A DNA stretch of 64,000 nucleotides. It comes from Raphanus sativus (taxonomy: Eukaryota; Streptophyta; Magnoliopsida; Brassicales; Brassicaceae). The notes under the pieces are model-generated. The model did no database searches. It saw nothing but the letters and a program-made list of their open reading frames with translations, and was not told the origin of the DNA. Shown in pieces: positions 23,801-35,830 of the stretch. Positions within the stretch are counted from its first letter, which is position 1. Every line of letters begins with the position of its first letter. A program made the position numbers and the translations under genes. The stretch covers positions 8,804,001 through 8,868,000 of the forward strand of contig NC_079516.1 in NCBI RefSeq assembly GCF_000801105.2. The letters run 5' to 3'.

Positions 23801-25326
23801 AAACATGTATGACCATTTAATAATTTCTTTTACCGTTGGTTTCCTTCATACCACCCGCTTTTACCGTTGGTAACGACTGTTAGCGTTTTGAAGCAATCAT
23901 AGAAAACGCTACAAAATATAAATTGCTTCAAACCCCTTTGAACTTCTTATAATCAAAAACTAATTCCAATTAGCATTTACGGTTGCATGTGATTGCGAAA
24001 GAGTAAAAAAATTTCTTAAAGAAAAATATAAAAGTAAAAATAAAAATAGAGATAGTTGGTGTTTATACATCCACGCACCATTCAAATTAAGAGGTTGCCC
24101 TCAATTTTTAAACTGTTTTCTATTCCGCTTTTGTCCTTACTTCAGCTTCTCTTTCATGTCCTTAGCTGCGTCAGATTCTGATTTGTGTGAGATGAATTTT
24201 TTTTTAATTCATTTTTCTCTTGTAATCTCTTTCTTCTTCGAGCCATCTCCTTTTTTATTTTTTCATTTCTCTGTATTTGTCTTTCTTCTCCATCTTCTTT
24301 ATTTTTTGTAGTTTTTTTATGTTTGTTTCGATTCTCAAATCAAGAAATCTTTATAATTAAAAATGAGAAAGGAATTCATCTCAGGTTTGTTTAAAACTCA
24401 TTTTGCACTACTTTTTTTATATTATGTTCTCCAGCTAGAATTTTTTGTTCTTTTTAATTTATTTTCTATGTTTGATTGAACTTTTTAAAATCTCAATATT
24501 TGATATCTGAATATTATATTTTGTGGTTTATGGTCATTCAAAATCATATGGAAGTTTGACTTAGTTTTGATGGTGTAGGTGAAAGTTGTGTCAGATCTTG
24601 AAAGGGATCAGCTGATGAAGTCTCTTCCCAAAATTTGGAAGTTGCAGGAGTTTGAAGATAAATCCAGAGTAATGGCTAGAAAGTTTGTGATTTTTTATAT
24701 AGATATATAACATTTATGTTAGAAGCTATTTTACTTGTTATACAATATAACTTATGTTTTAATGTATCTTCTTTTTCTATAGCCATTTGAGATGAATGTT
24801 TTTAGCTATTATTGTTTAATTTTTGCAAATTGATAATATGTGGTAAAGTGTTATGATTTATGTGTTGTTAGCAGATATATTAATGGTTAGATGATACATG
24901 GCTTGTTAGAGGTTACATTTTGCTTTATACTTGATTTATTAGCTATTACATTATTTGTTAGCTAATACATGTTTTCGTAATAGATACATTATTTCTTTAT
25001 TACATATGTGATTGATTCTTTTAACATTCTGCACATAATCAGATTATGATCAGCTAACAAATCGATTTGTATGGTTTGTTAGATGATACATGTTTTATTA
25101 GTCGATATGATTAGTTGAATAAGAGACTTTATTTTTGTTTTGTTAGATAATAAATGAATTGATGTATGTTTTGTGAGTCAATGCATTATCTGATAAATAG
25201 TTTGTTATCTGATAAATAGTTTGTTATTAGATAAATAAATTGTTATCTTGTACCTATTTTATTAGCATAATAAAAACCATATGTTTGATTAAGGACAAAA
25301 ACATGTATGACCATTTAATAATTTCT
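20843..25326. repeat. Three tandem copies of a 1.5-kb unit
   Basis: Units start at 20843, 22340 and 23838 (spacing 1497 and 1498 bp), each beginning ggtttccttcataccacccg. The third ends at 25326. They look about 99% identical, differing by single bases and homopolymer length. Each unit holds a short hairpin (ttgaagcaat ... attgcttcaa), a T/C-rich leader-like stretch, an ATG followed by a splice donor-like site, an open exon-like segment and an AT-rich tail of degenerate ttagctaatacat-type subrepeats. No known gene is recognised. Confidence 0.9.
21583..21712 (+). other. Exon-like open segment in tandem unit 1
   Basis: After a tggtgtag acceptor-like site the frame encodes about 43 residues beginning VKVVSDLERDQLMKSLPKIW before a stop. 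It is rich in charged residues and unlike the surrounding AT-rich DNA. The same segment recurs at about 23080 and 24578. I do not recognise the family. It could be a captured exon carried by a transposon. Confidence 0.3.
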
Positions 25327-25639
25327 GCAACAAAAAGTTTCAGTTATATATAAATATAGCATGGTTTATTATTAAAATGCTACTAATGATTTTTACGGTT
25401 ACAATATTTCTTAACATACATTTAAATATGTTAAGATTCTGCAGCCAATAATCTTTAATTAGTGCATCAAGATAAATAATAAGTAAAGATCATTAAAGGT
25501 TTGGAGTTCTAAAATAAAATAAAAAATGTTGGTAAAAAAAGAATGGAAAAAAAAATTAAAACGAAAAAAAAGAGATAGAAGAAAAGAAGTGAGCTGGAAG
25601 GAAAGAGAGAATCGGAGTAGACAAAAAATTGCGGGGAAA
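25327..25639. other. Intergenic
   Basis: AT-rich, becoming purine-rich (gaaaagaag) towards the start of the duplicated block. No gene is seen. Confidence 0.4.
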
Positions 25640-25902
25640 AGAGTGTCAGAAGAGAACAGAGAAAAGAATGGGTAAAAGGGACAAAAACGTCCAACTGTAA
25701 CCGAAATTGTATTGGAATATGCTTTTATGTCAACTCAATGGTGGATCTCCAATTTGAACCCTTACGTGGGTAAATTACTAATTCTCCCATAAAAATATTC
25801 AATAAAATTTTAAATTTGAAATAATAGAAATACTAATGCAACAGTACATCCATGAAAGATGATGGAAACATTTCTTGAATTAATGTAGCAGTACATTTTG
25901 CT

Positions 25903-25905
<3 letters not shown>

Positions 25906-25968
<63 letters not shown>
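25906..25968. repeat. (TA)n followed by (GA)n microsatellites
   Basis: A TA run and then a GA run, separated by gttttga. The second copy at about 55300-55362 has the same structure with different repeat numbers. Confidence 0.85.
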
Positions 25969-25974
<6 letters not shown>

Positions 25975-25997
25975 CTTCATGCTATACATGAAGATGT

Positions 25998-26640
25998 AGG
26001 TCTGGGCATAAAATCCGGAACTCGAAATCCGAACCATCCGAACCAAAAAAACCTGATCCGTTATCCAACCCAAAATGTAAAAATATATGAACGGGTTTTG
26101 TAAGGTGGTACAAAAAAATTTGAACCCGAAATTTTATTAATCGAACCCGAACGAGTAACCCGAAAAATCCAAAATTAATAGTTAATATATATATATAAGT
26201 ATTTCAATTATTAAATTCAATATTTATGGTAATTATATAATAATAAATATTAAAATTTTAATAAATGCTTTAAGTACATAATTAGTTATAAATAAGTAAT
26301 TTATAATTTTCCAATTAGTTATAAATAAGTAATTTTTAATTTGTTTATTGAAATAACAAGTCTACTCTATATAAGGCAATACATATTGCTTCAAAAAATT
26401 TGTTTTTTATTTCGGTTATATCCGAATCGAACCGATATAACCCGAAACCGTATGATATATGGTTATTTTATAGGTTTTAGGATGCAATACAATTTTGAAC
26501 CGAACCCGAAGTATTATTATCCGAACCCGGTTCGTACTAATAAAATTTTAGTATGGAACTTAGAAACATAAATCCAAAAACCCAAAAACCCAAAAAATCC
26601 GATCCGAATGCCAATGGGTATTCGAACGCCATGCTTAGGA
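25998..26640. repeat. ccgaacccgaa-rich interspersed repeat
   Basis: Begins near taggtctgggcata and ends near gccatgcttagga, with many ccgaa/cccgaa motifs between. The same motif class occurs at 640-900, 3480-3590 and 48956-49866. It is duplicated at about 55392-56035. It looks like a non-coding dispersed element; the superfamily is not determined. Confidence 0.45.
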
Positions 26641-27339
26641 AGATGTTAAGTTTTACTTAACTTTTTGCTTCTTTTTTTTGTTCAACACTTAACTTTTTGC
26701 TTCTTTTCGTAGTTAATAACCTTTTTTTCTTTTGAAAAGAGCATAGATATAACCTGAGAAGAACATTTTGTATTCAGTCTCCTAACCGGATTACTCAGAC
26801 TGTTTTTACTTTCTACATAGAGAAAAGAGAGTGAGTGAGAGGTTCTTTCTCTCATTTTAGCTAAAGGAATGATTTTAAAACATGGAAACCCTCTCTCAAT
26901 CATCTCTCTTGTGTAAATGGTATCCGGCAAAAGTGTCCAAGCAAGAAGTTATATAAGTGGCTCTGTTTGCTTCATAACAAATTGTTGCTTCTGCTGCAAA
27001 ACATTTGCAATAAATCTCGCTTGTAAAAATTGGAAATTTTTCCTTTTCTAGAGACTTTGAGACAAATCATTATTCTAGACCGTTTAGTTGTTTCTTGACA
27101 AATATAACTCTGTGACGTTAGATCATGACAAAAGTCTCAACAAATGTGTAAAATAAAATGAAAATGTTTGACCGTTAGATCATAAACAAAGTGTCAAAAA
27201 ATGTCTAAAAGCGAAATAAAAGTCCATTAAAGTGTCTTAAACCGCAACCAACTCTTATTTAATAATAGACCACAACAAACAAACACGTATACTAAGTTTG
27301 GTCGCCATTTTTTGTCTGAACCACTTTGAAGAACCAATA

Positions 27340-28971
27340 ATGTTGGGACCTCAGTGCTGCGAAAACCCGCCGGTTCTTAACCCTCTCTCCGGTTCGGGTC
27401 ATGTAGAGAAGCTAGGTGGCCTCGATGCCTACGTCTCTGGCTCTCCAGATTCCAAGAAGTGCGTCCTCCTCGTCTCCGATATTTATGGTAAACAGTACCC
27501 ACTTTTTTATTTTGTCTTTTATCTGATTGAAAGTCGTTTGTTTATTTAGAGACTTGATTTGAGTAAAAAGTGAAAGTTTTTATTTGGACCCATCTGTTGA
27601 TTTGATCATTTCTCATCTCTGTGTTCTGACTTCATCTTGTGTTTTCTTCTTCAGGGTATGAAGCTCCAAACTTGAGGTATTATAATACTTCTCCCCTCTT
27701 CATCAATATGAAGTATATATTAGTAGATAAGATCTGAATGTGTTACTGGTTGCAAGAATTTTTTTTTTGTTTTAAGACCATTTCCAACCCAAACCTATTT
27801 TTACTCTATAATTCCCAGAAAAATAGAATAATTCTTTGAACGAAAAAATAGAGTGACAAAAAAAAAATAGAGTGACTATGTTTTTACTTTTTCACTCCAA
27901 ATAAAATAGAGTTACTCTATTTTTGTGGGAATTATAGTGTAGAAAATAGGTATGGATTGGAGATGCTATAATAAGCATTGAGTCAGTTGCGTTCTCTGCA
28001 TCTACTTTGTTGTTTTCGGCACAACTGCAAATGAATATTTAGAATTATTAATTGTTTATGTAACTATGTTTTCTTAAGGGCGCTTGCGGACAAGGTTGCA
28101 GCTTCAGGATTCTATGTCGTGGTTCCCGATTACTTCTATGGAGATCCTTATGACCCCTCTCATCAGGAGAGACCAGTCCATGTCTGGATCAAAGACCATG
28201 GCCCTGTTCGTTCCTTATCCTTTCATTTTGGCAGTTTTGTTCCACTAGATATTATGTTACCTTGTTCTGTTCTTTTCATATGTGAAACAGTTCATGTTCT
28301 CTTGTCCTTAGGATAAGGGGTTTGAAGACACAAAGCCAGTACTTGAAGCCATAAAGAACAAAGGTATCACTGCCATTGGAGCTGCTGGGATGTGCTGGGG
28401 TGGTGAGTTTCTTAAACACACTCTCTTTTTTTTTATTCTGTCTCTCTTGTGTTGATAAATGATCTTCAGGAAAAGTGGTTGTGGAATTGTCAAAACAAGA
28501 GCTTATCCAAGCAGCTGTTTTGCTTCATCCTACTTATGTCACTGTGGATGATATCAAGGGTAAAGTGGTTTTTGGTACTTTTAAAGACAACTGTAATTGG
28601 TCTGGTTCCATGGTGCATGCCTTAACGATTTTATGGTTTCCTCTTGCAGGTGTGAAGGTTCCAATAGCTATACTAGGAGCTGAGGATGATTTTTTGACCC
28701 CACCAGCTCTCGTGAAGCAATTTGAAGAGATTCTTGCTTCCAAGCCCGAGGTAGAGCCTCTGCTTCTTCCGCAACTCAACAAAGTTTTTATTAAGTCTTT
28801 AACTAACTTAACTTTGTCGGGAATGTGTAGGTGAGTAGTTATGTGAAGATTTTCCTGAATGTCTCACACGGTTGGACAACTCGGTACGACCTCAATGACC
28901 TAGAGGCTGTTAAAGCTGCAGAAGAAGCTCACAAGGAGATGCTTGATTGGTTTGTGACTTACGTCAGATGA
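27340..28971 (+). CDS. Dienelactone hydrolase family protein, copy A
   Basis: An alpha/beta-hydrolase of the dienelactone hydrolase family, a class that opens lactone or ester bonds; the plant substrates are largely unknown. Seven exons join in frame: 27340-27487, 27655-27676, 28079-28205, 28312-28402, 28470-28559, 28650-28750 and 28831-28971, giving 239 residues, the usual family length. The triad is visible: nucleophile Cys in GAAGMCWGG (exons 4-5), Asp in GAEDDFLTPP (exon 6) and His in VSHGWTTRY (exon 7). The start MLGPQCCENPP resembles the conserved start of Arabidopsis At3g23570/At3g23600. Exon 2 has only 22 bp, and a MITE sits in intron 2. There is no signal peptide, so it is probably cytosolic. 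It is duplicated at 56703-58334. Confidence 0.93.
27775..27967. mobile_element. MITE in intron 2 of hydrolase copy A
   Basis: A roughly 193-bp foldback. The left edge gaccatttccaacccaaacc pairs with the right edge aggtatggattggagatgct, and inner arms (ataattccca / tgggaattat) also pair. It is present at the same place in copy B, so it predates the duplication. The superfamily is not fixed because the target duplication is unclear. Confidence 0.65.
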
Positions 28972-29258
28972 TTGATTGAGAGAAGGCTCTATCTTACTTA
29001 AGTGATCACATTTGCTACTGTTTGTTGAATGAAAATAAGGAGAGAACTGATAAGTACAATAAAACTCATGGGTTGTGTGTGTGTCTCTCTACTCTCTGTC
29101 ATTGTCTAATAGACTTTTGAAGTATATATGTTGCTATTGATCTGAGTTTGGCCCTGTGATGCATGCATGCTGTTTATATGATTGCAAAATTTTACCTTTT
29201 ATCATCATCTTTATTTATATTGCAGTATAAAAAAAAATTTATCAAAAATATATACGTG

Positions 29259-29981
29259 CTCAAAATCATTGTTGGTTGCTTGTTTGCTCCATTAGGTCTT
29301 GCATCATAGTCATCATGGTGGTGAGGTTTGTAACCAGCAAAGTAGCATTCATGCCGGTTTTAGCTGTCGTCTCTGCCGTATTTGATATTTTTTTGCCGTT
29401 GTTTTCTAATTCTCCAAAGACAGCCAGTTGTTTAGTCTGAATTCTGCACGTACCGAAACTATAAACAATTTTGATGGTACTTACTTATTATTACTTTTTG
29501 TATATTATATATTTACATACTTAATTGTATATTTACATGTATTTAATTTTGACATTTTAAGATGATGTCTAATATAGTATTTCCATTTTTTATTTACATT
29601 TTAAGGTATATGTTTATTGTTTAATGTACTTTTCTATTTTTGTATATTATATATTTACTTAATATCTATAGTTTACATTTTAAGATAGATGTCTAATGTA
29701 GTATTTCTATTTTCTAATTTTTAATTTACATTTTAAGATAGATGTTTAATGTTTAATGTGATTTTCTATTTTTATATTACGTATTTACTTATTAATATTA
29801 TTTTGTATATTATACATTTACTTAATATTTATAGTTACATTTAAAGATAGATGTCTAATGTAGTATTTCTATTTTCTAATTTATTTTACATTTTAAGATA
29901 GATGTTTAATGCTTAATGTATTTTTTCTATTTTTATAGTATGTATTTACTTATTAATATTGTTTTCGTATATTATATATTA
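29259..29981. repeat. AT-rich array of degenerate tandem repeats of about 160-190 bp
   Basis: From about 29540, units repeat the motifs cattttaagatagatgt and ctaatgtagtatttctattt. The array is interrupted by the Helitron at 29982-30992 and resumes after it (cattttaagataaatg, from about 31006). The first 280 bp are unique intergenic DNA. Confidence 0.6.
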
Positions 29982-30992
29982 CTAAACTATGTGATTTTCC
30001 CGTGCTCATGCACGGATCTAAAATATTTATAAAGTAGATATACTATAATAATTAATTTCTATTTGCTTTTAATTTATATCAATTTAATATTTTATATGCA
30101 TATTCTATATTAATAATATTATATTACTTTAATTAGACATACACTTTTAGATATGTTACATCTAGTCAGTTTTGTTGTTTTTATAGTCGATTTAGTTATC
30201 ATTTGGATAATATTTTATAATTGTTTGATCAAAAGATGTTTACTATTAAAATCTATTTTTTATTTTTTAGTAACTCTTAAAAATAAGCAGTAAAATAATT
30301 GTGATTGATTTTAAGAAATTATATTATATAAGTAAAGCATAATTTATAGATATTTTTGTTGTGATTGAAAGATATTATATTCAAATAAATATATGAAAAT
30401 AAATAAATAAATTCAATAATACTAATTATAAACTATTTTAGCCAATTAAACATATATTTATTTTTGTTACTTAATTATTTTATGTAATCATCTAAGAAAA
30501 TAGATAGATATGTTAAAAATATTCTCTTACTTTGAAATTGTATTGTTTAGAATTATGTTTTAAAATAAATAATATTTCTTTTCCTAATATCAAGATTATA
30601 TATGTGAAATTGTTTTATGAAATCACATTATATACAGATATATATTTCCCATCTAAGAAAATATAGATATAAATAGAACATTTATTACTTCAAAAGTATA
30701 TTTTATGTTATTTTTTAAATGGAATATTACCATTTTGTGAAATTTCCTTTTTAATGAAATCATATATATAAGCATATATTTTCGTTTTTAAATTAGCTTT
30801 TAAATTTATTAATGTTTCCTTTTATTATATAGGTTATTTGGAAATTTTAAAAAGGAAACTAAATTAAAAAATCAAAAAAATATTTAACTATAATAATTTT
30901 AATTCTTTAAGGGTTACGTGTAATCAACCATCGTAAGAGTTAACATGAGCGCGACACATAGAAAAGCGACTTCTCAAATAATATTATAGAGA
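29982..30992 (-). mobile_element. Helitron inserted in a tandem array (minus orientation)
   Basis: On the minus strand it starts TCTCTATAATATTATTTGAG (30992 downward) and ends with hairpin ccgtgc/gcacgg, then TTAG at the left edge, one base off the canonical CTAG. Plus-strand flanks are A (29981) and T (30993). The disrupted tandem array continues on both sides, which confirms an insertion. No genes are inside. Confidence 0.75.
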
Positions 30993-31077
30993 TATCTATA
31001 CCTTACATTTTAAGATAAATGTTTAAGGATTAATGTACTTTTCTATTTTTTTAAATTGTGTATTTACATTTTAAGAT

Positions 31078-31692
31078 AATTTTAATATATATTTTCTATT
31101 TTTTATTAAGTACTTACTTATTAATATTATTTTCGTATATAATATATTATTAAATTATATTTGTATGTATAATTCATATATTAAATATTTACGTAATTAA
31201 ATATATATTTATTTATATTTTCGTATGATTTAGTGTATATATATGGTAATGATGTTTAGTATGGTAATGTGATTTAATGTAATAAGATAACAATAGTAAT
31301 TATGCCACATGGCAACTTTTCGAAAAGAGTTTCTAAAATAATGTGGATGCTCTCTAGAGCCTCAAAAGCGAACTTTTAATAGTATGTTTAATATATATTT
31401 TCTATTTTTTATATTAAGTATTTTCTTATTAATATTATTTTCGTATACTATATATTTTAAATTATATTTGTATGTATAATTCATATATTAAATATTTACA
31501 TAATTAAATGTATATTTATTTATATTTTCGTATGATTTAGTGTATATATATGGTAATAATATGTAGTATGGTAATGTGATTTAATGTAATAAGGTAACAA
31601 TAGTTATGCCACGTGACAACTTTTCGAAAAGAGTTTCTAAAAGGATGTGGACGCTCTCTGGAGCCTAAAAAGCGAACTTTTAATAGTATAGA
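31078..31692 (-). repeat. Tandem pair of about 310-bp segments ending in Helitron-like 5' sequence
   Basis: Two similar segments (about 31078-31383 and 31384-31692) each end with aaagcgaacttttaatagta. The second ends in GA before T. Read on the minus strand this is a TC plus ctattaaaag Helitron-type 5' terminus. They share a gccac(a/g)tg(g/a)caacttttcg block. Confidence 0.6.
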
Positions 31693-33230
31693 TTTTTCTT
31701 AGTTGTCAATTTCCATAATATTAGGTCATTTTCATTATTTATCATTGTTTATTGTTTATTTGTCATATTTTCCATAATTTTAAGTAATTTATTTATTTGT
31801 TATGTTTTTAATAATTTTAGTTTTTCTTGTTTGTCATATTCTACATAGTTTAGGTTATTTATTTATTTATCATGTTCTTAATAATTTTAATTGATAACAT
31901 ATTTTTTAAAAAAATTAGGTGGTAGTTTTAGTTTTGATTACTTGTCATATTTTCTATAATTTTAGGTTATGTTGTCTACTTGTCATGTTTTATTATTTTT
32001 TAGAAGCTTATTCGTCATATTCTGTGATTTTATGTTGAGTCATTAGTTTTAAAATACAAAATTTTCAATTGTTAGTTTTAAAATATTTTTACTGGTTATT
32101 TAATAAATAAAATATTCAGGAACAAATATTATTAACGTGTATTAACAATTTTAGAAATAATTTTTATAACTTTGACCATCTTATGTTTATTTTATTACTG
32201 TTAAATTGTTTTATGTCACCAAATCATTTTACCAATAAAAAATATGAGTCCAAAATAGGATATATTGTCGTTATAATTAAAAATTCAGATTTTACTAGAC
32301 ATATATAATTTATTAATTTTATTTTAGAATTTTTAGTTGAATGGAAATATATTTTTAATTACTGTATATTTGTTAATATTTGTCACTATGAACTCGATGA
32401 AGAGGAAATTCATATAAAATGCAACTAAGACTTTTATGAATAGGAGTTTGATTTATAGGATTCACTGATAATTGGTAAATATGATTTATTTTTTAGAATT
32501 ATCTTTTATGTTATTTTAAATTATTAATAAAATTTTATTATGTTATTATAATGATGATTTTTTTACAAGTGTAGTTTGGTGATAGAATAAATAAAAGATT
32601 TTGAAAGTACCAAACAGTTTTCTATGTTGTGTGGTAATAAAAAAGATAAATTATATGTTCTGATAATTTAATATTTGAAAAAATTAAATAATTTAGATTA
32701 ACGATGTTAATATTTGAATTATTTGGATATATATGAGTTTGCACAAGGTGCAGATCATCGTCTAGTTTGTACGTGACTTGTGAATGAATTCTCATCGAAC
32801 TAAGGCCTTATCATAAGCGACTTTTTCTTTCTTTCTTTTTTCTCTAAATTGACATATTTCTTTTAATTGCTTCTTAGTCAAATAAATTGAGTTTAGCTTA
32901 CTTGATAGACTTTGCTCAAATGATGTAATACCGAGGAGGTATAGATTGTGTACCAGCTGCCTCAATACTATTTACCGGCTGAGTTTTACCTCTGAGTTGT
33001 AGTAAGCTTGATTATCAACTAATTATACACCAAATTTATAAAAATGATATAAAACCGTATCAGTTTCTTATATTCCAAATTTACTTGGGATTTTTTTTTC
33101 TAATGAACTTTTACCTATTTTCGCAACTCAAATTTGTATAACAAAACAACCCATACCATTCGCTAGTTTTATATTTTACTTCCAGTAAAGAAACTAAGTA
33201 TCCTTAATTTCTCTGTTTTGTTATGAGTTC
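31693..33230 (+). other. AT-rich intergenic with a Helitron 3' end at 32765
   Basis: The hairpin tgcac/gtgca (about 32740-32752), then gatcatcgt and CTAG at 32762-32765 followed by T, marks a plus-strand Helitron tail. Upstream (31693-32739) repeats ttgtcatatt- and ttaggt-type motifs without genes. 32766-33230 is ordinary intergenic DNA leading to the copia insertion site. Confidence 0.5.
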
Positions 33231-33581
33231 TGTTGAAATATACCTTGAATCTGCGAGCTGAGTTATATCGGGCGATTCAGACGTCATGGATCGGGCGATA
33301 TATGAAAGGGGAGTATCGATTGATAGACGTGTTGTCGTATCGGTCGATAGTACCCAAATCCGAGAAATATGGAAAGTTTCATTAAAGACTTTCTTATATA
33401 TACATCTAGGGTTTTACCCTATTGTATAGCACAAATTGTACTCTGAAAATCTAGCCTCCATCAATAAAATACTCTCTTTGCCCGTGGACTAAACCCTAAG
33501 GGTTAACCACGTTAAATCTCTGTGTCAATCCTTCTTATTCATTCATCTGTTAATCTATATCTTCTCACATCCGTCACAACA
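33231..33581 (+). repeat. 5' LTR of the copia element
   Basis: 351 bp, starts tgttgaaatatacc and ends cgtcacaaca. It contains a palindromic ctaaaccctaagggtt block near its 3' part and cgatygatag motifs. It matches 36560-36912. Confidence 0.93.
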
Positions 33582-33619
33582 AACTGGTATCAGAGGTTCA
33601 AGTTGAATCTGGTGAGAAG

Positions 33620-35011
33620 ATGTCAGGGATGAACTTGAAGATTGACAAGTTTACTGGAAGAAACAGTTTCAGTCTCTGGCAAATCAAGATGAAGGCGTTG
33701 CTGAAGCAACAAGGTCTTTGGACACCGTTGTCAAGGAAGAAGGTTGAATCTGTTACAGCTGAGATGAAGATTATTGAAGAAAAGGCGTTTTGAACTATTT
33801 TGTTGTGTCTCGCAGATGAGATCATCATCGAAGTTTCTGGTGTTGATGCTGCAGCTGGTTTGTGGTCGAAGTTAGAGAGTCTATATATGACAAAGTCTCT
33901 GACTAAGAAGTTACTTCTGAAACAACGTCTCTTCACTTTGAGGATGCAGGAAGCTACACAGCTTCAGGATCACCTTGACAGTCTAAATTCCATTATGTTG
34001 GATCTGAGGAATATTGATGTTAAGGTGGAGGATGAGGATGCGGCGCTGATTTTGTTGGTTTCACTACCAAACTCCTATGAGAATTTTGTTCAGTCATTTA
34101 TAGGGAGTAAGGATACAGTGAGTTTGGAGGAAGTCAGGTCGGCACTTCACAGTAGGGAGTTGCGTCACAAGGCATCTGGTTCTAGTACAGACGATCAAGC
34201 TTCTGGGTTGTTTGTAGGTGGTGGAAAGGACTATGAGAAAGACAGGAGGTCGAAAGATAAAAGGTCATTCCCAAAGGATCCTAAACCAAATGATATTTGC
34301 AATTATTGCAATGAAAAAGGACATTGGAAATCTGATTGTCCTAAGAAGAAACAAGCTGATTCCGCTGCTGTAGCAGAGAATGAAGCTAAGTCTGATGACG
34401 ATATTGCTCTAGTTGCTCATGAAAATACACATTCTAGGGATGTGTGGATTCTAGACACAGGAGCATCTTATCATATGTGTCCAAGAAGAGAATGGTTCTC
34501 AGAGTATGAGGCAGTGACTGATGGCAAGATCAAGATGGCAAATGACTTTGCTTGCGATGTTGCAGGAATCGGTTCTATAAAGCTCAGGGCACATGGTGGT
34601 AAAGTTTGCACATTAACCAGAGTTAGACATGTTCCAGCTATGTCCAAGAACTTGATCTCAGTTAGTCTTTTGGATAGCAGAGGTTTCAAGTATTCAGGTG
34701 GAGATGGGGTTCTGAATGTCTACAGGGGTTCAGATGTGATTCTGAGAGGTTTCATTCATGGTACTCTGTATTTGTTGGAAGGTTCTACAGTTTCAGCAAA
34801 TGGTCTGGAATTTTGTAAGGATGCAAGAGATACTAAGCATCTTACAATCAGGGATACACCAAAGAAGAATGGTGTAGCAAAGAGAATTAACCAAACTTTG
34901 TATGAGAGAGTGAGGTGCATGCTTTCAAATAATGGTTCGGAGAAGATGTTATGGGCTACAGAGGATTTTGACAAGCAGGTGGAGCTGCAGGAAGTGCAGT
35001 CGGATCAATAA
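33620..35011 (+). pseudogene. copia gag-protease reading frame with in-frame stop and lost integrase
   Basis: One frame runs from ATG 33620 to 35011, broken by a TGA at 33791 (codon 58). In order: UBN2-type gag (KFTGRNSFSLWQIKMKALL), CCHC zinc knuckle CNYCNEKGHWKSDC (nucleic-acid binding), and the protease motif WILDTGASYHM with the catalytic Asp. It then jumps from the region before the integrase zinc finger straight to the end of the integrase core (TPKKNGVAKRINQTL). About a full integrase catalytic domain is missing, so this part is non-functional. Confidence 0.88.
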
Positions 35012-35152
35012 TGTCGGTCGACGACAAATTATCTGTGTCTATCGATTTCAGATGATCAGTGTTGATCGACGACAGATCAACAATGTCGATCGACGTCGGA
35101 TGGTCAGTGTCTATCGACGTCAGACGAACAGTATCGATCGATGTCCGACAGC
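35007..35152 (+). repeat. Minisatellite of about 24-bp cgatcgac units inside the copia element
   Basis: About six degenerate units of the form agtgtcgatcgacgtcagac between the integrase scrap and the reverse transcriptase remnant. The gatcgac core also appears in the LTRs and near 35770. Confidence 0.7.
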
Positions 35153-35425
35153 ACGAGATCAATCAATCTGCAAGAAGAGATCGAGCGATCGTTGACTGAT
35201 GAGGAGCAAAAGTCTTCTTATTCTGGAAATCAACATGTTGGGTCTGAAAAACGCAGTATTGCTAAAGACAGACCAAGGAGAGTTGATGTCAGACCACCAG
35301 CGAGATATCGATTTGAAGATATGGTGGGTTATGCACTACAGGTTGTAGAGGAAGTGGATACTTACGAGCCATCCACTTACAGAGAAGCTATTTCGAGTTA
35401 TGCGTCTGAGAGATAGTTTGCTGCA

Positions 35426-35830
35426 ATGGAAGCTGAAATGGAATCTTACGAGAAGAATCACACATGGGATCTGGTTACACTATTACTTGGGAGAAAGGTT
35501 GTGACTTGCAAGTGGTGTAAGAGGTTGGATAGCTATAGGGTCAGTTTGGGCTACGACATGAGTCCTTATGACTGTTGTATTTACATGAGCAAGGTGGAGG
35601 ATGTTTCGCATATCTATCCGGTGTTGTATGTAGATATCAAGATGATAGTTGTCAAGAAAATGTGTGATGTTCAGAAGTTGAAAGAGCTACTGAATTCTGA
35701 ATGTAAGACTTTCTGGTACCTCAAGGGTACATCTGAGATTGGTTTTGTTTATGGAGACAAGACAAGGGAAATCGATCGACACCAGCACTTATGCATCGTT
35801 CGATACGACAGTTTCAGAGACGCAAGATGA
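35426..35830 (+). pseudogene. copia reverse transcriptase remnants
   Basis: The start of the RT domain (MEAEMESYEKNHTWDLV) is fused directly to the C-terminal palm region (YDCCIYMSKVEDVSHIYPVL). The catalytic YVDD motif reads YVDI, so a metal-binding aspartate is lost as well as most of the fingers and palm. The segment from 35591 onwards is repeated at 63398. Confidence 0.85.

Larger units (their letters stand above)
25640..29258 (+). repeat. Segmental duplication block A1 (pairs with 55040-58614)
   Basis: Contains the dienelactone hydrolase gene and about 1.7 kb upstream. It matches 55040-58614 nearly base for base; over the whole gene the offset is constant (29363), so there are no indels even in introns. 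Differences are a few substitutions, microsatellite lengths and one roughly 32-bp indel near 26660-26707. The match ends at atatatacgtg on the right. Confidence 0.92.

Noticed and set aside
20843..25326. Tandem array considered as a centromere-type satellite or CRISPR-like array
   Set aside because: Three 1.5-kb units are far longer than plant centromeric satellites, and there is no short repeat-spacer pattern. It is a local segmental tandem repeat.
25509..25694. Phe/Ser-rich 61-codon minus-strand frame, partly repeated beside the N gap
   Set aside because: A reading of a purine-rich low-complexity stretch; the second version is interrupted by Ns.
33400..33510. aaaccctaa motif in the LTR considered as interstitial telomere repeat
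   Set aside because: Only single motif copies occur (repeated in the other LTR), not a tandem array.
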